A stretch of DNA of 64,000 nucleotides from an uncultured Phaeodactylibacter sp. (GTDB lineage: Bacteria; Bacteroidota; Bacteroidia; Chitinophagales; Saprospiraceae), in assembly GCA_913057245.1 (NCBI GenBank), contig CAJXNH010000012.1:34941-98940 (forward strand). Direction: 5' to 3'. The position numbers and the translations under genes are program-made. Below, piece by piece: positions 17,643 to 27,209 of the stretch. How positions within the stretch are numbered: position 1 is the first letter of the stretch; each line of letters begins with the position of its first letter. The notes under the pieces were generated by a model that made no database searches, had not been told where the DNA came from, and saw only the letters and a list, made by a program, of their open reading frames with translations.

Positions 17643-19643
17643 ATGGAAAATCTCGTTGACCTGCTACAGCGTCGTGCAAAAGAGGCACCTGAGTTCACGC
17701 CTTTCACTTTTTTGAGAGATGGCGTGTCTGATGAGCAGCCACTGAGCCATCGTCTTTTTGATGAACAGGCCCGGTGTGTAGCGGCTCATTTGCAGGCACG
17801 GGGGCTGAAGGGGGAGCGGCTGCTGTTGCTTTTTCCGCAGGGGATAGAGTATCTGATTGCCTTATTTGGTTGTTTCTACGCCGGTGTGATTGCCGTACCT
17901 GCCTACCCGCCCCGCAATAACCGGAATCTGCTGCGGCTGAAAGCCATTATGCAGGACTGTGATGCCAGGTTTATTCTGGCAGACGAGAAAGGGGTGGAGT
18001 ATATGGAAGGCATGCAGGAAGATTTTTCTGCCTACACCTTTTTGCCTATGGAGGAATTGATGGGCATGCCTGCTGAATGGGTGCCACATCAAGTTAGCCT
18101 TGAGGATGTTGCGTACCTGCAGTATACTTCTGGCTCCACAGGTGACCCCAAAGGCGTCATTATCCGGCATGAGAATGTCATGGCGAATATAAGCGGCTGT
18201 ATGCAGACGCACATCCCTAATCTGTCCAGAAGCGTTTCCTGGATACCGATGTATCATGACATGGGGCTGATTTCCATGTTGACCTATTTGGTGCAGGGTG
18301 GGGTGGAGTGCTATTTTATGTCTCCGGTTCATTTTATACAGCAGCCGATACGATGGCTCGCGGCGGTAAGCCGGTATCAGGCTGAGTTTACCCTTGGGCC
18401 CAATTTCGCCTTTGACTTATGCTGCGAGAAAATCACAGACGAGCAGCTCGAAGGATTGGACCTCAGCAGTATCCGTAGTGTGGTTTCCGGCTCGGAGCGG
18501 GTGCGATGGCGGACCATTCAGGCCTTTTGTGAGCGCTTTGGCCCGGTGGGATTTCCCAAGACAGGCTTCCTGCCTTCCTTTGGATTGGCGGAAGCGACCC
18601 TTATCGTAACGACTTCTGCCATCGACCAAAAAGCTAAGGTGCATTACCCGGAAACCAGGCAGTCTCTGCTGGCCTGGGACGATGAGAGGCTTCAGGGCGC
18701 TAACCCCGAGCAGGTGCAGGTCAGCAATGGGAATCCCGTTAATGGGGCAGAGGTGGTGATTGTAGATGCCGAGACTAAAGCACGGTGCCCGGAAGGTACG
18801 GAGGGTGAAATATGGGCGGGTTACCCTGGTTCTATCGCCTCTGGTTACTGGGAACGGCCGCAGGAAAGCAAAAAGACATTTGAAAATTATACGGCAACCG
18901 GCAAAGGCCCCTACCTCCGCACCGGTGACCTGGGCTTCCTGATGGATGGGGAGTTGTTCATTACCGGACGGGAAAAAGACCTGATTATCATCCGGGGTGC
19001 TAATTACTACCCGGATGATATTGAAGAGGTGGTCGAACATGCCCACCCCGCCTTGCAGGACAATGGCTGTGCGGCTTTTGCCATGGAGCAGGCGGGCAGC
19101 GAGCGGCTGGTCCTTGTACAGGAAGTCCGCCGGACCGAGTGGCGCAATGCAGACGAGCAGGAAGTGGTGGACGCCATACGTCAGGCGGTGAGCGAAGTGT
19201 TTGAAATACAGCCCTACGCGATCGCGCTGATCCGGCCTATGAGCCTGCCAAAAACCTCAAGCGGCAAGGTACAACGCTATGCGGCCCGGGAGGATTACCA
19301 AAACGGCGCCCTTAGGATAATGCACGAGTGGATTCAACCTGAATCAACGGCTAGCAGTGCAGGTCCTGTTCCGGAGCCGGGAACGGCTGAATTTGGCGTA
19401 CCGGCTATCGTGCAATGGCTGCAGCAGCAGATTGCCGAAAAAGTAAAAATGCCGGCAGCTCAAATCAAAGCCACCGACCCGGTCAAAGCCTACCCGCTGG
19501 AATCCGTGGATGCGGTCTTTATCTCCGATGAGCTATCAGACTGGCTGAAGCTCCGGCTTACTCCGGATACTTTCTGGGCGTTCGATTCTATACAGGAGCT
19601 GGCGGAGCATCTGTTCAAACAATATCAGGAAAACCACGCCTAA
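17643..19643 (+). CDS. Fatty acyl-AMP ligase fused to an acyl carrier protein
   Basis: 666 residues in two parts. Residues ~1-570 form an adenylate-forming enzyme of the FAAL type: YTSGSTGDPKGV at 161-172, SWIPMYHDMGL, LPSFGLAEATL, YLRTGDLGFL and the C-terminal PKTSSGKVQR. The fit to FAAL rather than acyl-CoA synthetase rests on FAAL-typical motifs. Residues ~585-666 are a carrier-protein domain with the phosphopantetheine serine at position 621 (YPLESVDAV). Inferred role: activate a fatty acid as acyl-AMP and load it on its own carrier arm. The MBOAT gene follows after 9 bp. Confidence 0.88.
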   Translation: MENLVDLLQRRAKEAPEFTPFTFLRDGVSDEQPLSHRLFDEQARCVAAHLQARGLKGERLLLLFPQGIEYLIALFGCFYAGVIAVPAYPPRNNRNLLRLKAIMQDCDARFILADEKGVEYMEGMQEDFSAYTFLPMEELMGMPAEWVPHQVSLEDVAYLQYTSGSTGDPKGVIIRHENVMANISGCMQTHIPNLSRSVSWIPMYHDMGLISMLTYLVQGGVECYFMSPVHFIQQPIRWLAAVSRYQAEFTLGPNFAFDLCCEKITDEQLEGLDLSSIRSVVSGSERVRWRTIQAFCERFGPVGFPKTGFLPSFGLAEATLIVTTSAIDQKAKVHYPETRQSLLAWDDERLQGANPEQVQVSNGNPVNGAEVVIVDAETKARCPEGTEGEIWAGYPGSIASGYWERPQESKKTFENYTATGKGPYLRTGDLGFLMDGELFITGREKDLIIIRGANYYPDDIEEVVEHAHPALQDNGCAAFAMEQAGSERLVLVQEVRRTEWRNADEQEVVDAIRQAVSEVFEIQPYAIALIRPMSLPKTSSGKVQRYAAREDYQNGALRIMHEWIQPESTASSAGPVPEPGTAEFGVPAIVQWLQQQIAEKVKMPAAQIKATDPVKAYPLESVDAVFISDELSDWLKLRLTPDTFWAFDSIQELAEHLFKQYQENHA

Positions 19644-19652
19644 GCAGCAGCC

Positions 19653-21104
19653 ATGTTATTCACATCCCTGGATTACTACCTCTTTTTGCCGATTGTTGCC
19701 CTGGTGTTTTTCCTGACACCGGTGCGCTTCCGGTGGGCGTGGTTGCTGGTAGCCAGTTATTATTTTTACATGGACTGGCACCCCTGGTACATCTGGCTGA
19801 TTGTGGGGTCCACGCTGATCGATTACACAGCTGCCCTGCAAATAGAGGGGGCTGCCAACAAGCAACGAAAAAAGGCCTGGCTATGGCTCAGCATCGTGGC
19901 CAATCTGGGGCTGTTGTTCACCTTTAAGTATTTCAATTTTTTGAGCGGGGAGGCGGCTAAAGTGGCCCGCCTGTTTCAGCCGGAGTTCGAAGCCTATCAC
20001 TTGGATGTACTCCTGCCTGTGGGAATTTCCTTTTACACTTTTCAGACGATGGCGTATACCATTGATGTGTACAAGGGCTTTGCGAAAGCGGAGCGCCACC
20101 TGGGGCGTTATGCGCTGTACGTGAGCTTTTTTCCGCAGCTGGTGGCCGGGCCTATCGAGCGGTCCCGGGATTTACTTTCCCAGTTTCATTTCAACTACCA
20201 GTTTGAATACCAGCGAATTGTGGGCGGGCTTCAACTTATACTATGGGGGCTGTTTAAGAAGCTGGTCATAGCTGACCGCCTGGCGCTCTTTGTGGACGAG
20301 GTTTACGGGCACCCGGCGCAGTACGAAGGGTTTACGGTATGGCTGGCTTCGGTATTCTTTCTGTTCCAGATTTTCTGTGATTTTTCTGCCTACACGGATA
20401 TTGCCATTGGCAGTGCGCGGATACTGGGCGTGCGCTTGTCGCAAAACTTTGAAAACCGGGTATACGTCATTACCTCTTTCAATAAGTTCTGGCGGGGTTG
20501 GCACATCACACTGACCAACTGGTTTCGGGACTACGTTTTTTTTCAGCTGACGCCCATGGGGCGGGGCATGGCGTGGATAATCGTCGCCACGGTCATTTCA
20601 TTCACCCTGAATGGTATCTGGCACGGTGCGGAGTGGACGTTTCTGATCTGGGGCGGGCTCAATGGGCTATTTGTTGCCCTGGAGTCGTTGCTCTCGAAGC
20701 CTGCGGACAAATGGCTGAGCCGGATAGGGCTTTCCAGAGGCAAGCCACTGCGCTGGCTGGTTGATTTCGCATTGTTTTTTAATGTTGCCGTAATAAGTAT
20801 CATTTTCTTTCGGGCAGTAGATGTACAAACAGCCTTCACCCTGATCAGCCAGCTTAGATTTTGGGAGCCTATACAGCTGCATTTAAGCATTACCGATGTG
20901 ATCGATATATGGGAGTTTGCAATTGGGGTCGGGGCTTTATTGGTGATGGATGGGTTCCATTGGTTACTCAGAGGACAGCGCATTGATGTATTTCTGAGTC
21001 AGCAGGGCTGGTGGGTACGGTGGGTGTTTTATCTATTTTTGTTGCACGCCGTATTGTATCTTGGGATGCCGCCGGATCGGGAGTTCATTTATTTCGATTT
21101 TTAG
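19653..21104 (+). CDS. MBOAT-family O-acyltransferase (AlgI/DltB type)
   Basis: A 483-residue polytopic membrane protein of the AlgI/DltB branch. Marks are LPVGISFYTFQTMAYTIDVYKG, FFPQLVAGPIERSRDLLSQF, FCDFSAYTDIAIGSARILG, FWRGWHITLTNWFRDYVF and the catalytic histidine, residue 324, in NGIWHGAEWTFLIWGG. It would take an acyl group from a cytoplasmic carrier and pass it across the membrane. It lies 9 bp after the FAAL-ACP gene, its likely acyl donor. Confidence 0.92.
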   Translation: MLFTSLDYYLFLPIVALVFFLTPVRFRWAWLLVASYYFYMDWHPWYIWLIVGSTLIDYTAALQIEGAANKQRKKAWLWLSIVANLGLLFTFKYFNFLSGEAAKVARLFQPEFEAYHLDVLLPVGISFYTFQTMAYTIDVYKGFAKAERHLGRYALYVSFFPQLVAGPIERSRDLLSQFHFNYQFEYQRIVGGLQLILWGLFKKLVIADRLALFVDEVYGHPAQYEGFTVWLASVFFLFQIFCDFSAYTDIAIGSARILGVRLSQNFENRVYVITSFNKFWRGWHITLTNWFRDYVFFQLTPMGRGMAWIIVATVISFTLNGIWHGAEWTFLIWGGLNGLFVALESLLSKPADKWLSRIGLSRGKPLRWLVDFALFFNVAVISIIFFRAVDVQTAFTLISQLRFWEPIQLHLSITDVIDIWEFAIGVGALLVMDGFHWLLRGQRIDVFLSQQGWWVRWVFYLFLLHAVLYLGMPPDREFIYFDF

Positions 21105-21174
21105 ATTCCGGTATTCTGATTGACTATTTTCAAGCAATTTACGTACGGACGGATATTCAAATAGCACTGCTGGT

Positions 21175-22128
21175 ATGACAGAGACAGGAACCGACCAAAG
21201 ATCAATAAAAGCAAAGCTACCAGAGCTGGCTCTGAAAGGGAGCCTGATCCTGCTCGTTGTTTTTTTGCCTTACCTGTATTTACGTCATTATGATACGATG
21301 CGTTTTGATTTGGATTACAGCAAGTTCACCCACAAAGCGGAGCATCTGATACTAGGTGTCTCCAGAGCAAAGGTCGGACTGGTTCCTGAGGTACTCAAAG
21401 AAGAGCTGCAGCTGGACGGCGAGGTATTGAATTTTGCGTTTACTGGTTTGGTATCACCCTATGAGGAACGTTATGTAAAACTGGCTATGCGAAAGGTTAA
21501 AAAGGCTGGAAAAAATCAATCCGGGCTGTTTATTCTTTCCGTTAATCCAGGCAATTTAACCAAGAACACAAAAAAAAATCGCAACCCTCCACCCATTTAT
21601 AAATTATTTCTGGTCAATGTTTCTCCCAATCCAGATTATCTTTTCCGGAATATTAATAGGACGGAGCCTTTTCTGTTCAGCCTCTTGGCCGCTCCGCCTG
21701 AAGAAACGCCTATGTTTGTTGCCCATACTGATGGATGGGGAGAGCGGACTCGCTCTTCTGCTATACCGGACGAGGAGATTTACAAGAAATACAGCGCTTC
21801 AATAGGAGACCGGGGATTGTCCCGGGAATATCTGGAAAACTTGTGCAGGCTAACTCGTTATCTTAAGGACTACGGGGAAATAGTATTGATTCGTATGCCT
21901 GTTAAGTCCGGAATGGCAAAGATTGAAGACGAATCAGTTCCCGATTTTAATCAACAGCTTAGCGAGCTGGCAGCCTCTTGTGGTGCCGTTTACCTTAACT
22001 ATTTAGATTCCGGGGGGGCGTACGAATTTAGCGACCCCCATCACCTGCTCAACACCGGCGCGCGCAGCTTTACGCTCAAGTTATCTGAAGAACTGAAAAC
22101 GCTGGGGATTCCCGGGGAAGCAGATTAA
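21175..22128 (+). CDS. Membrane-anchored SGNH-like protein (DltD/AlgX-like role inferred)
   Basis: 317 residues with an N-terminal membrane helix (~17-38) and an extracytoplasmic domain. A GxS-type motif, LILGVSRAKVG (Ser63), and a C-terminal DxxH (D287, H290 in SDPHHLLNTGARSFT) resemble the catalytic Ser and Asp-His pair of SGNH hydrolases such as DltD. It follows the MBOAT gene on the same strand after 70 bp. Inferred role: final transfer of the acyl group to an envelope polymer or glycan. Overall sequence identity to named families looks low. Confidence 0.65.
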   Translation: MTETGTDQRSIKAKLPELALKGSLILLVVFLPYLYLRHYDTMRFDLDYSKFTHKAEHLILGVSRAKVGLVPEVLKEELQLDGEVLNFAFTGLVSPYEERYVKLAMRKVKKAGKNQSGLFILSVNPGNLTKNTKKNRNPPPIYKLFLVNVSPNPDYLFRNINRTEPFLFSLLAAPPEETPMFVAHTDGWGERTRSSAIPDEEIYKKYSASIGDRGLSREYLENLCRLTRYLKDYGEIVLIRMPVKSGMAKIEDESVPDFNQQLSELAASCGAVYLNYLDSGGAYEFSDPHHLLNTGARSFTLKLSEELKTLGIPGEAD

Positions 22129-22136
22129 GCAGGTCC

Positions 22137-23555
22137 CTAAGTCTTCCACCACCAACCCCAACGCGTCAGTGCCACTGTCGCTGCCAGCGATAGCCCGGTA
22201 ATGAGCACACCCCGAAGCAATCCCGGCAGCGCGTTGCCATTCATACCCTCCACAAAGCCGGCCAGCCCGGAAATTTTTAAGATCGGCCACACCAGCAGCC
22301 AGGGCGCTACGTAGGCAATCATCGGGTTGCGGCCAGTGTGAGTTAGCCACTGCCAACCCCGTGCCCGGTAGTGGTCAAGCAAGAGGAAGAAGACCATAAA
22401 CAGGAAGGTGGACAGCCCGGCAGTCACGTAGTAGTAGCTCATTGTGGCGTGATCCTTCCGAATGCCACCTTCGTAGGGCTCAAAAGCCATACCTATGATT
22501 AGGAAGGCACTGCCCCAGGTCAGCAATTGGCGCAGGAAGCGGGCGGTGGTAGAGCCGTCCTTTCGAAGCAGCAGGGCTGTAAGAGTCAAAATGCCTAACT
22601 GCAGCAGGAACAACGGAAAACCCCAGCGGCTAAATAGACCAGTAAGAGATAAAATGACCAGGGCGACCATCAGCCATCCGGTAGCGGTCAGGGAGGAAGA
22701 ACTACTGCCAGCCTCTCTTTTGGCAGCATAGGCTTGTGCCAAATCACCCACAATGGATCCGGCAAGCACGATGTGCAGGTACTGTAAAAAGCTAAAATTG
22801 AAGAACCAGGGCAGGGGAGAACCGTTCCAAAGTACAGCGGTCCAGTTGTCGCCGGCAGATTGGCTGAGGCGAAGGGCGAGCAGTACTGCCAGAATGGCCA
22901 GCCGGGGCAGCACGTTGTTGCGAGTCAACAGCCAGGCCACTGCGCCAAAGAAAGCAACGTTGGACAAAATCAGGATGATAATATCGGTCCGTTCCAGTGA
23001 TAAGTACCGGCTGTCGTCAGGCTTAGGCTCACCGGGTAGCAACAGCAGGTACGCAATGGCCAGTAAGAGCCCGAGGGTATTAAAGTGTTCGTGGTACTTC
23101 CACTTCCGTATGCGCGGGTGCGTGCCATAGATGGCAAACAGCAGCACAAAGCCCCCCAAAGCAAGCAGTTGCTCCACGGTACCCGGGCTGCTTGTCATAT
23201 ACTGCGGGATCAGATGCTGGTAGAACAAGGCAAAAAAGAACAACCAGCCCCATCGCTTGAAGGCCTGCAGGACGATACGCCATTCTGCCACCCCTTTCCC
23301 TAACCGGCTGCGCAGGGAAAACGGGAAAGCCATCCCCATAGCAAAAAGAAACATCGGAAAGACCAGGTCCACCCAGGTGATGCCTGCTATGCCGGGATTG
23401 AACTGATGATCAGGAGGCGGTACCTGCGCGTGGTGCATCCATGCGGGCAGCACACCACCGTGCGCAATATGTCCGGACAGAATCATGCCGATAATGGCCA
23501 GCCCACGTAGGGCATCGAGGGCGGAAGACCGCGCGGGAGTCGTCGTTATGCTCAA
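22137..23555 (-). CDS. DUF5009 / heparan N-acetyltransferase-like membrane acyltransferase
   Basis: 472 residues with 11-12 membrane helices. The N-terminus RSSALDALRGLAIIGMILSGH followed by WVDLVFPMFLFAMGMAFPFS is the DUF5009/HGSNAT signature, and TGRNPMIAYVAPWLL near the end is also typical. These proteins probably transfer acyl groups to sugars. The only suitable start is a TTG at 23555. Convergent with the SGNH gene, with 8 bp between stops. Confidence 0.85.
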   Translation of the reverse strand: MSITTTPARSSALDALRGLAIIGMILSGHIAHGGVLPAWMHHAQVPPPDHQFNPGIAGITWVDLVFPMFLFAMGMAFPFSLRSRLGKGVAEWRIVLQAFKRWGWLFFFALFYQHLIPQYMTSSPGTVEQLLALGGFVLLFAIYGTHPRIRKWKYHEHFNTLGLLLAIAYLLLLPGEPKPDDSRYLSLERTDIIILILSNVAFFGAVAWLLTRNNVLPRLAILAVLLALRLSQSAGDNWTAVLWNGSPLPWFFNFSFLQYLHIVLAGSIVGDLAQAYAAKREAGSSSSSLTATGWLMVALVILSLTGLFSRWGFPLFLLQLGILTLTALLLRKDGSTTARFLRQLLTWGSAFLIIGMAFEPYEGGIRKDHATMSYYYVTAGLSTFLFMVFFLLLDHYRARGWQWLTHTGRNPMIAYVAPWLLVWPILKISGLAGFVEGMNGNALPGLLRGVLITGLSLAATVALTRWGWWWKT

Positions 23556-23595
23556 TTTTTGGACTAAAATAGTAAAAAAGGAGGTTGTAGTTTAT

Positions 23596-25122
23596 CTACT
23601 TCAGCCGATTCTCAAGCACCACAAACGGGATACCCTTCTGCACCCAGCCTTCTATTTCTCCGCGATCCGGAACAACTTCAAAGGCGAGGGCTCCCAAAAC
23701 CAGATCCTCGTCCCCATCTGAGTCGATATCGGCACTGTCCATGACGATCCATCTTCCAAGCTTGGATTGTGGAAAAGTGGAAGCCCGCATGGTCCAGCCG
23801 CCCTGATTTTCAAAAAAGACAAAACCGGCCTCCGGCTGCCGCTTGAAATCCGGGAAAAAAGAGATCGCTGCCAGGTCCAGGTCTCCATCCTGATCAAAAT
23901 CCCCTGGTATGGCATCGTACGCGCCAGGCAGGGGCTGAAAAAAGGCTTGTTCAAACCCCAACGCTCCATTATTTTCGAATAGATAGATACCATGGTAGGG
24001 CTTCAGCACAGGCGGGTAGTCGGCATTATCGCCAGCCGTGTAGAGAATGTCGGTATGCCCGTCCTGATTATAATCGAGCAAACGGAAAGTGCTTGAGCCG
24101 TAGGAGGCCGGCAGGCGAAGGATTGACTTTTCCCGGAAGGTGGCATTGCCCTGATTTTCATACAGCCAGAACCCCTCATCGCCCTGCCCGAAGAGCGCCA
24201 GGATATCCGGCTGCCCATCCCCGTTAAAGTCCTGAATGGCGGTTTTGATGGCGCCGGGCTGCGCGCGCAGGGTGTGTGGGGTAAAGGTGCCATCCGGATG
24301 TTGTTCCCACCAGGCCAGCCGCCCGGTCCATTTGGCAAATTCGGCAATCACCACATCCATACGGCCGTCCCCATTTAGGTCGGCATAGGCACTATGCACG
24401 GGCCGTTGCAGGCTGTCGATGAGGATTTGAGGAGGCGACCCACCGCCTTTGGGCAATTGAAGCAGAAAGCCTTCGGGCGCATCGGTAGGGGAGAAGGACC
24501 CCATGACCGTCAGGAGCAGATCGGTGGGGTTGTCCTGCAGGCTGACCGCTCCTTCCCGGACTTTCGCCTGTTGCCGGAGATTTAGATTTTGGTCGAAGAC
24601 CATCAGCCGCTGCTTGTTGGCATCGCCTAGGTATAGGCCTCCGGGGAAGGCATCGATCAGGGTGGTGGATGGAGGGGAGAGGAAGTAGTCGGGAAAGCGG
24701 GCCTGAAAAAGTGAGGTAGTGTCCAATGCTAATGGAGCAGACAGGTCCCATACGGCGGGGGCATTTTCCAGGTAAAAGCCCTGAATAGCCAGCCAGGTTG
24801 CCGAGTCAATGAGCGGTTGTTCGGGAAAAACCCGGCGGGCTTCCACCGCCTGCCCTCCCGGTCCGCTTTCAATCATTTGCTGACGGGTGTCGGCATCCGG
24901 ATAATGCCCCAGAAAGTAGCCCATGCGGGGCAGGACGTGGGTTTCCCAGGTTGATTTGGGCAGGAGCTCCGGCTCCGGGTATTGATGGCAGGCGGCGCAG
25001 TGGATGCGGGCCCATTCCGCTCCGGTGAGATTAGATTGGGATGGCCCGGCAGTGGGCCGGCAGGCGTGAAAAACAGCCAAAGAACCAACTGAAAGCAGTA
25101 AGGAAAGCAGGTAGCCGCGCAT
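23596..25122 (-). CDS. Lipoprotein with c-type heme motif and FG-GAP/VCBS repeats
   Basis: 508 residues. A lipoprotein signal (MRGYLLSLLLSVGSLAVFHAC; Cys21 as lipid site) is followed by a small heme-binding segment with CAACH (HCAACHQYPEPELLPKSTWETHVLPRMGYFLGH). The rest holds at least five FG-GAP/VCBS propeller blades with calcium-binding-like DxNxDGxxD loops (DLNGDGRMD, DFNGDGQPD, DYNQDGHTD, DFDQDGDLD, DIDSDGDED). Likely outer-membrane-attached on the periplasmic or surface side; partner unknown. It is divergent from the diheme peroxidase gene, which also carries c-type heme motifs. Confidence 0.85.
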   Translation of the reverse strand: MRGYLLSLLLSVGSLAVFHACRPTAGPSQSNLTGAEWARIHCAACHQYPEPELLPKSTWETHVLPRMGYFLGHYPDADTRQQMIESGPGGQAVEARRVFPEQPLIDSATWLAIQGFYLENAPAVWDLSAPLALDTTSLFQARFPDYFLSPPSTTLIDAFPGGLYLGDANKQRLMVFDQNLNLRQQAKVREGAVSLQDNPTDLLLTVMGSFSPTDAPEGFLLQLPKGGGSPPQILIDSLQRPVHSAYADLNGDGRMDVVIAEFAKWTGRLAWWEQHPDGTFTPHTLRAQPGAIKTAIQDFNGDGQPDILALFGQGDEGFWLYENQGNATFREKSILRLPASYGSSTFRLLDYNQDGHTDILYTAGDNADYPPVLKPYHGIYLFENNGALGFEQAFFQPLPGAYDAIPGDFDQDGDLDLAAISFFPDFKRQPEAGFVFFENQGGWTMRASTFPQSKLGRWIVMDSADIDSDGDEDLVLGALAFEVVPDRGEIEGWVQKGIPFVVLENRLK

Positions 25123-25309
25123 TTTTCCGCAAAGGTACAGGGCTGGAGGTTAACAGTATGTTATTTCTTGGAATACACCGAAGTGAAGGTTCAGAATTAG
25201 GGCTATTGATAAAAAAATATAAAAAGATGAAACATCGGGCCCGCCTCCCCGTATTACCTCATATCCCTCCCCCCGGTGAATCTCGAAACACAGCCTCCCG
25301 CACAGCACC

Positions 25310-26656
25310 ATGAAAGCACAATTAAGACAAACATTAGCACTATTGGTATTCGCTGTACTGGCTTTTTTGGCCGGCTGTACCAGCGAACAATTGCCGAATC
25401 CACTGGACACCCGTTTGGAGCGGCGGTTGGTGGAACTGTCACCGGATGGTTCGTTGGATTACTTTCGGTTGCCCGATAGTGAAACTGAATTAGGTGCCGT
25501 TCCGGCAGGAGTGGGTAACCCATTAACCAGAGAAAAAATAGCATTGGGCCGGATGCTCTTTTTTGAGACCGGCCTGGCAGCCGATGCCATGCATGAAGGC
25601 GGTAAAGGCACTTACTCCTGTGGTAGTTGTCATGTACCCACTGCCGGATTCATGCCCGGCGCAAAGCAAGGCATCGCAGACGGAGGCGTAGGGTTTGGCC
25701 AAAACGGGGAAAGTAGAGGCAAACTCATTGACTACGCCGAAGAAGAGCTTGACGTGCAAGGCGCTCGTCCACTCAGTGTGCTCAATACAGCTTTTGTTAC
25801 CAACTCCACCTGGAGCGGTAAGTTTGGCGCTAATCACGCCAACAGAGGCACGGAGCACGCCTGGGTGGGCGACGCCGAAGTCAATGAACTGGGCCTGGAT
25901 GGGCTGGAGGCTCAGATTATCGAAGGGCTTGCCCTGCACCGCATGCGGGTGACCGTCGGCTGGCTCGACACCCTGGGCTATCTACCGATGTACGATGCTG
26001 CCTTTGCGGATTTCCCGGAAGGGGACCGCTATTCTCCGCTCACCACTAGCTTTGCCCTTTCCGCTTACCTGCGGTCGCTGACCACCACGGAGGCGCCCTT
26101 TCAGCGCTGGGTGCGCGGTGAAGAGAACGCCATGAGCGATCAGGAAAAAGCCGGTGCAATGGTCTTTTTCACCAAAGCGGGCTGTTACCGCTGCCATAAA
26201 GGTGCCGCCCTGAGCAGTAACGAATTTCATGCCCTCGGAGTGCGCGATCTGTGGGAATCCGGCGCTTTTGCTACCGGCCCCAACGACATCCGGAACTTTG
26301 GGCGGGGCGGGTTTACCGGTTTTGAGGAGGATTTCTACAAGTTTAAGGTGCCTCAGCTCTACAACATGAAAAATTCACCCTTTTATTTCCACGGCAGCAG
26401 CCGGCATTCCCTGCGGTCTGTTGTGGAATACTTCAATGAAGGCGTACCCGAAAACGACCGGGTGCCGGAAACACAAATTTCTCCCTTCTTCCACCCGCTG
26501 AACCTCACGGAGCAGGAAATTACCGACCTCGTGGAATTCCAGGAGCATGGCCTTTACGACCCTAATCTGGACCGGTTCGTGCCGGAAGCCGTCCTGTCGG
26601 GCAATTGCTTCCCGAATAACGACCCGCTGTCTCAGGAGCAGTTGGGGTGTAATTAA
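25310..26656 (+). CDS. Di-heme cytochrome c peroxidase / MauG-family lipoprotein
   Basis: 448 residues. The lipoprotein signal ends LAFLAGC. Two c-type heme sites: CGSCH (in GTYSCGSCHVPTAGFMPG) and CYRCH (in KAGCYRCHKGAALS). The spacing, ALGRMLFFETGLAAD and the late VPQLYNMKNSPFYFHGSSRHSLRSVVEYFN segment fit the bacterial CcpA/MauG family, which reduces peroxide or oxidises protein substrates in the periplasm. No methylamine genes nearby. Confidence 0.9.
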   Translation: MKAQLRQTLALLVFAVLAFLAGCTSEQLPNPLDTRLERRLVELSPDGSLDYFRLPDSETELGAVPAGVGNPLTREKIALGRMLFFETGLAADAMHEGGKGTYSCGSCHVPTAGFMPGAKQGIADGGVGFGQNGESRGKLIDYAEEELDVQGARPLSVLNTAFVTNSTWSGKFGANHANRGTEHAWVGDAEVNELGLDGLEAQIIEGLALHRMRVTVGWLDTLGYLPMYDAAFADFPEGDRYSPLTTSFALSAYLRSLTTTEAPFQRWVRGEENAMSDQEKAGAMVFFTKAGCYRCHKGAALSSNEFHALGVRDLWESGAFATGPNDIRNFGRGGFTGFEEDFYKFKVPQLYNMKNSPFYFHGSSRHSLRSVVEYFNEGVPENDRVPETQISPFFHPLNLTEQEITDLVEFQEHGLYDPNLDRFVPEAVLSGNCFPNNDPLSQEQLGCN

Positions 26657-26950
26657 GAATTTTAAATAGGCTTCTACAGCCTGGATATAATTGCAACTAT
26701 ACGCAATACGAAGTGGTCACCGACGATAAATGTCGGGATCTTGGATTTGCGACATCGGCCACTGACGAAGCGTAGCTTGTCAGGACAGGCGCAAGCCACT
26801 TCTCAGCGTAAATGCTGACCCTCCTGCCTTTAAGGTGGCCAAAGCCCAAAGGCGGCGAGACACGGGCAAGCATTGAGTAGGTTTGCTATGGCAAACCACT
26901 TAATCGTCAGTATATCTTGGGAAGGTGGCCTTCGGGCTGCCTTTTTTGTT
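26657..26950 (+). other. Structured 3' region without an ORF, ending in a terminator
   Basis: After the peroxidase stop there are ~260 nt rich in short inverted repeats: ccgac/gtcgg around 26719-26736, ctgac..gtcag around 26761-26782, and aagtgg/ccactt about 90 nt apart. The stretch ends in the UUCG-loop terminator listed separately. It may be a long structured 3' UTR, a REP-type repeat cluster or a small RNA. I could not match it to RNase P, tmRNA, SRP or 6S RNA. Confidence 0.35.
26922..26947 (+). terminator. Rho-independent terminator with UUCG loop
   Basis: Nine base pairs (26922-26930 with 26935-26943, two G-U pairs) close a TTCG tetraloop, followed by T6. It is ~265 nt past the peroxidase stop. 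Confidence 0.85.
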
Positions 26951-27209
26951 TTTTCTGTAATGTGGCAAACCTGGGGTGCGTCTGCCAGATGCAAGTATAG
27001 TAGCCTAATCCATTCACTCTCATGCCGGGAACTCTGGATGAAATAGGCAATGTTGTCACATTTATTGTCTCGCCTTATACGCTGGGATTTTCGAATGAAT
27101 TATAGGGAACTGCGCGCCATTACCATAGAGCGGTAGAGTAAAGATGTTAACACAACGACCTTTTTAGACTGAAAAACCGTTATATTCACAGTACTAAAAA
27201 ATTCATACA
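26951..27209. other. AT-richer intergenic stretch with no recognised element
   Basis: Between the terminator and the antitoxin gene I see no ORF, no strong hairpin and no clear TAnnTTTG promoter. It marks the left border of the accessory region. Confidence 0.4.
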
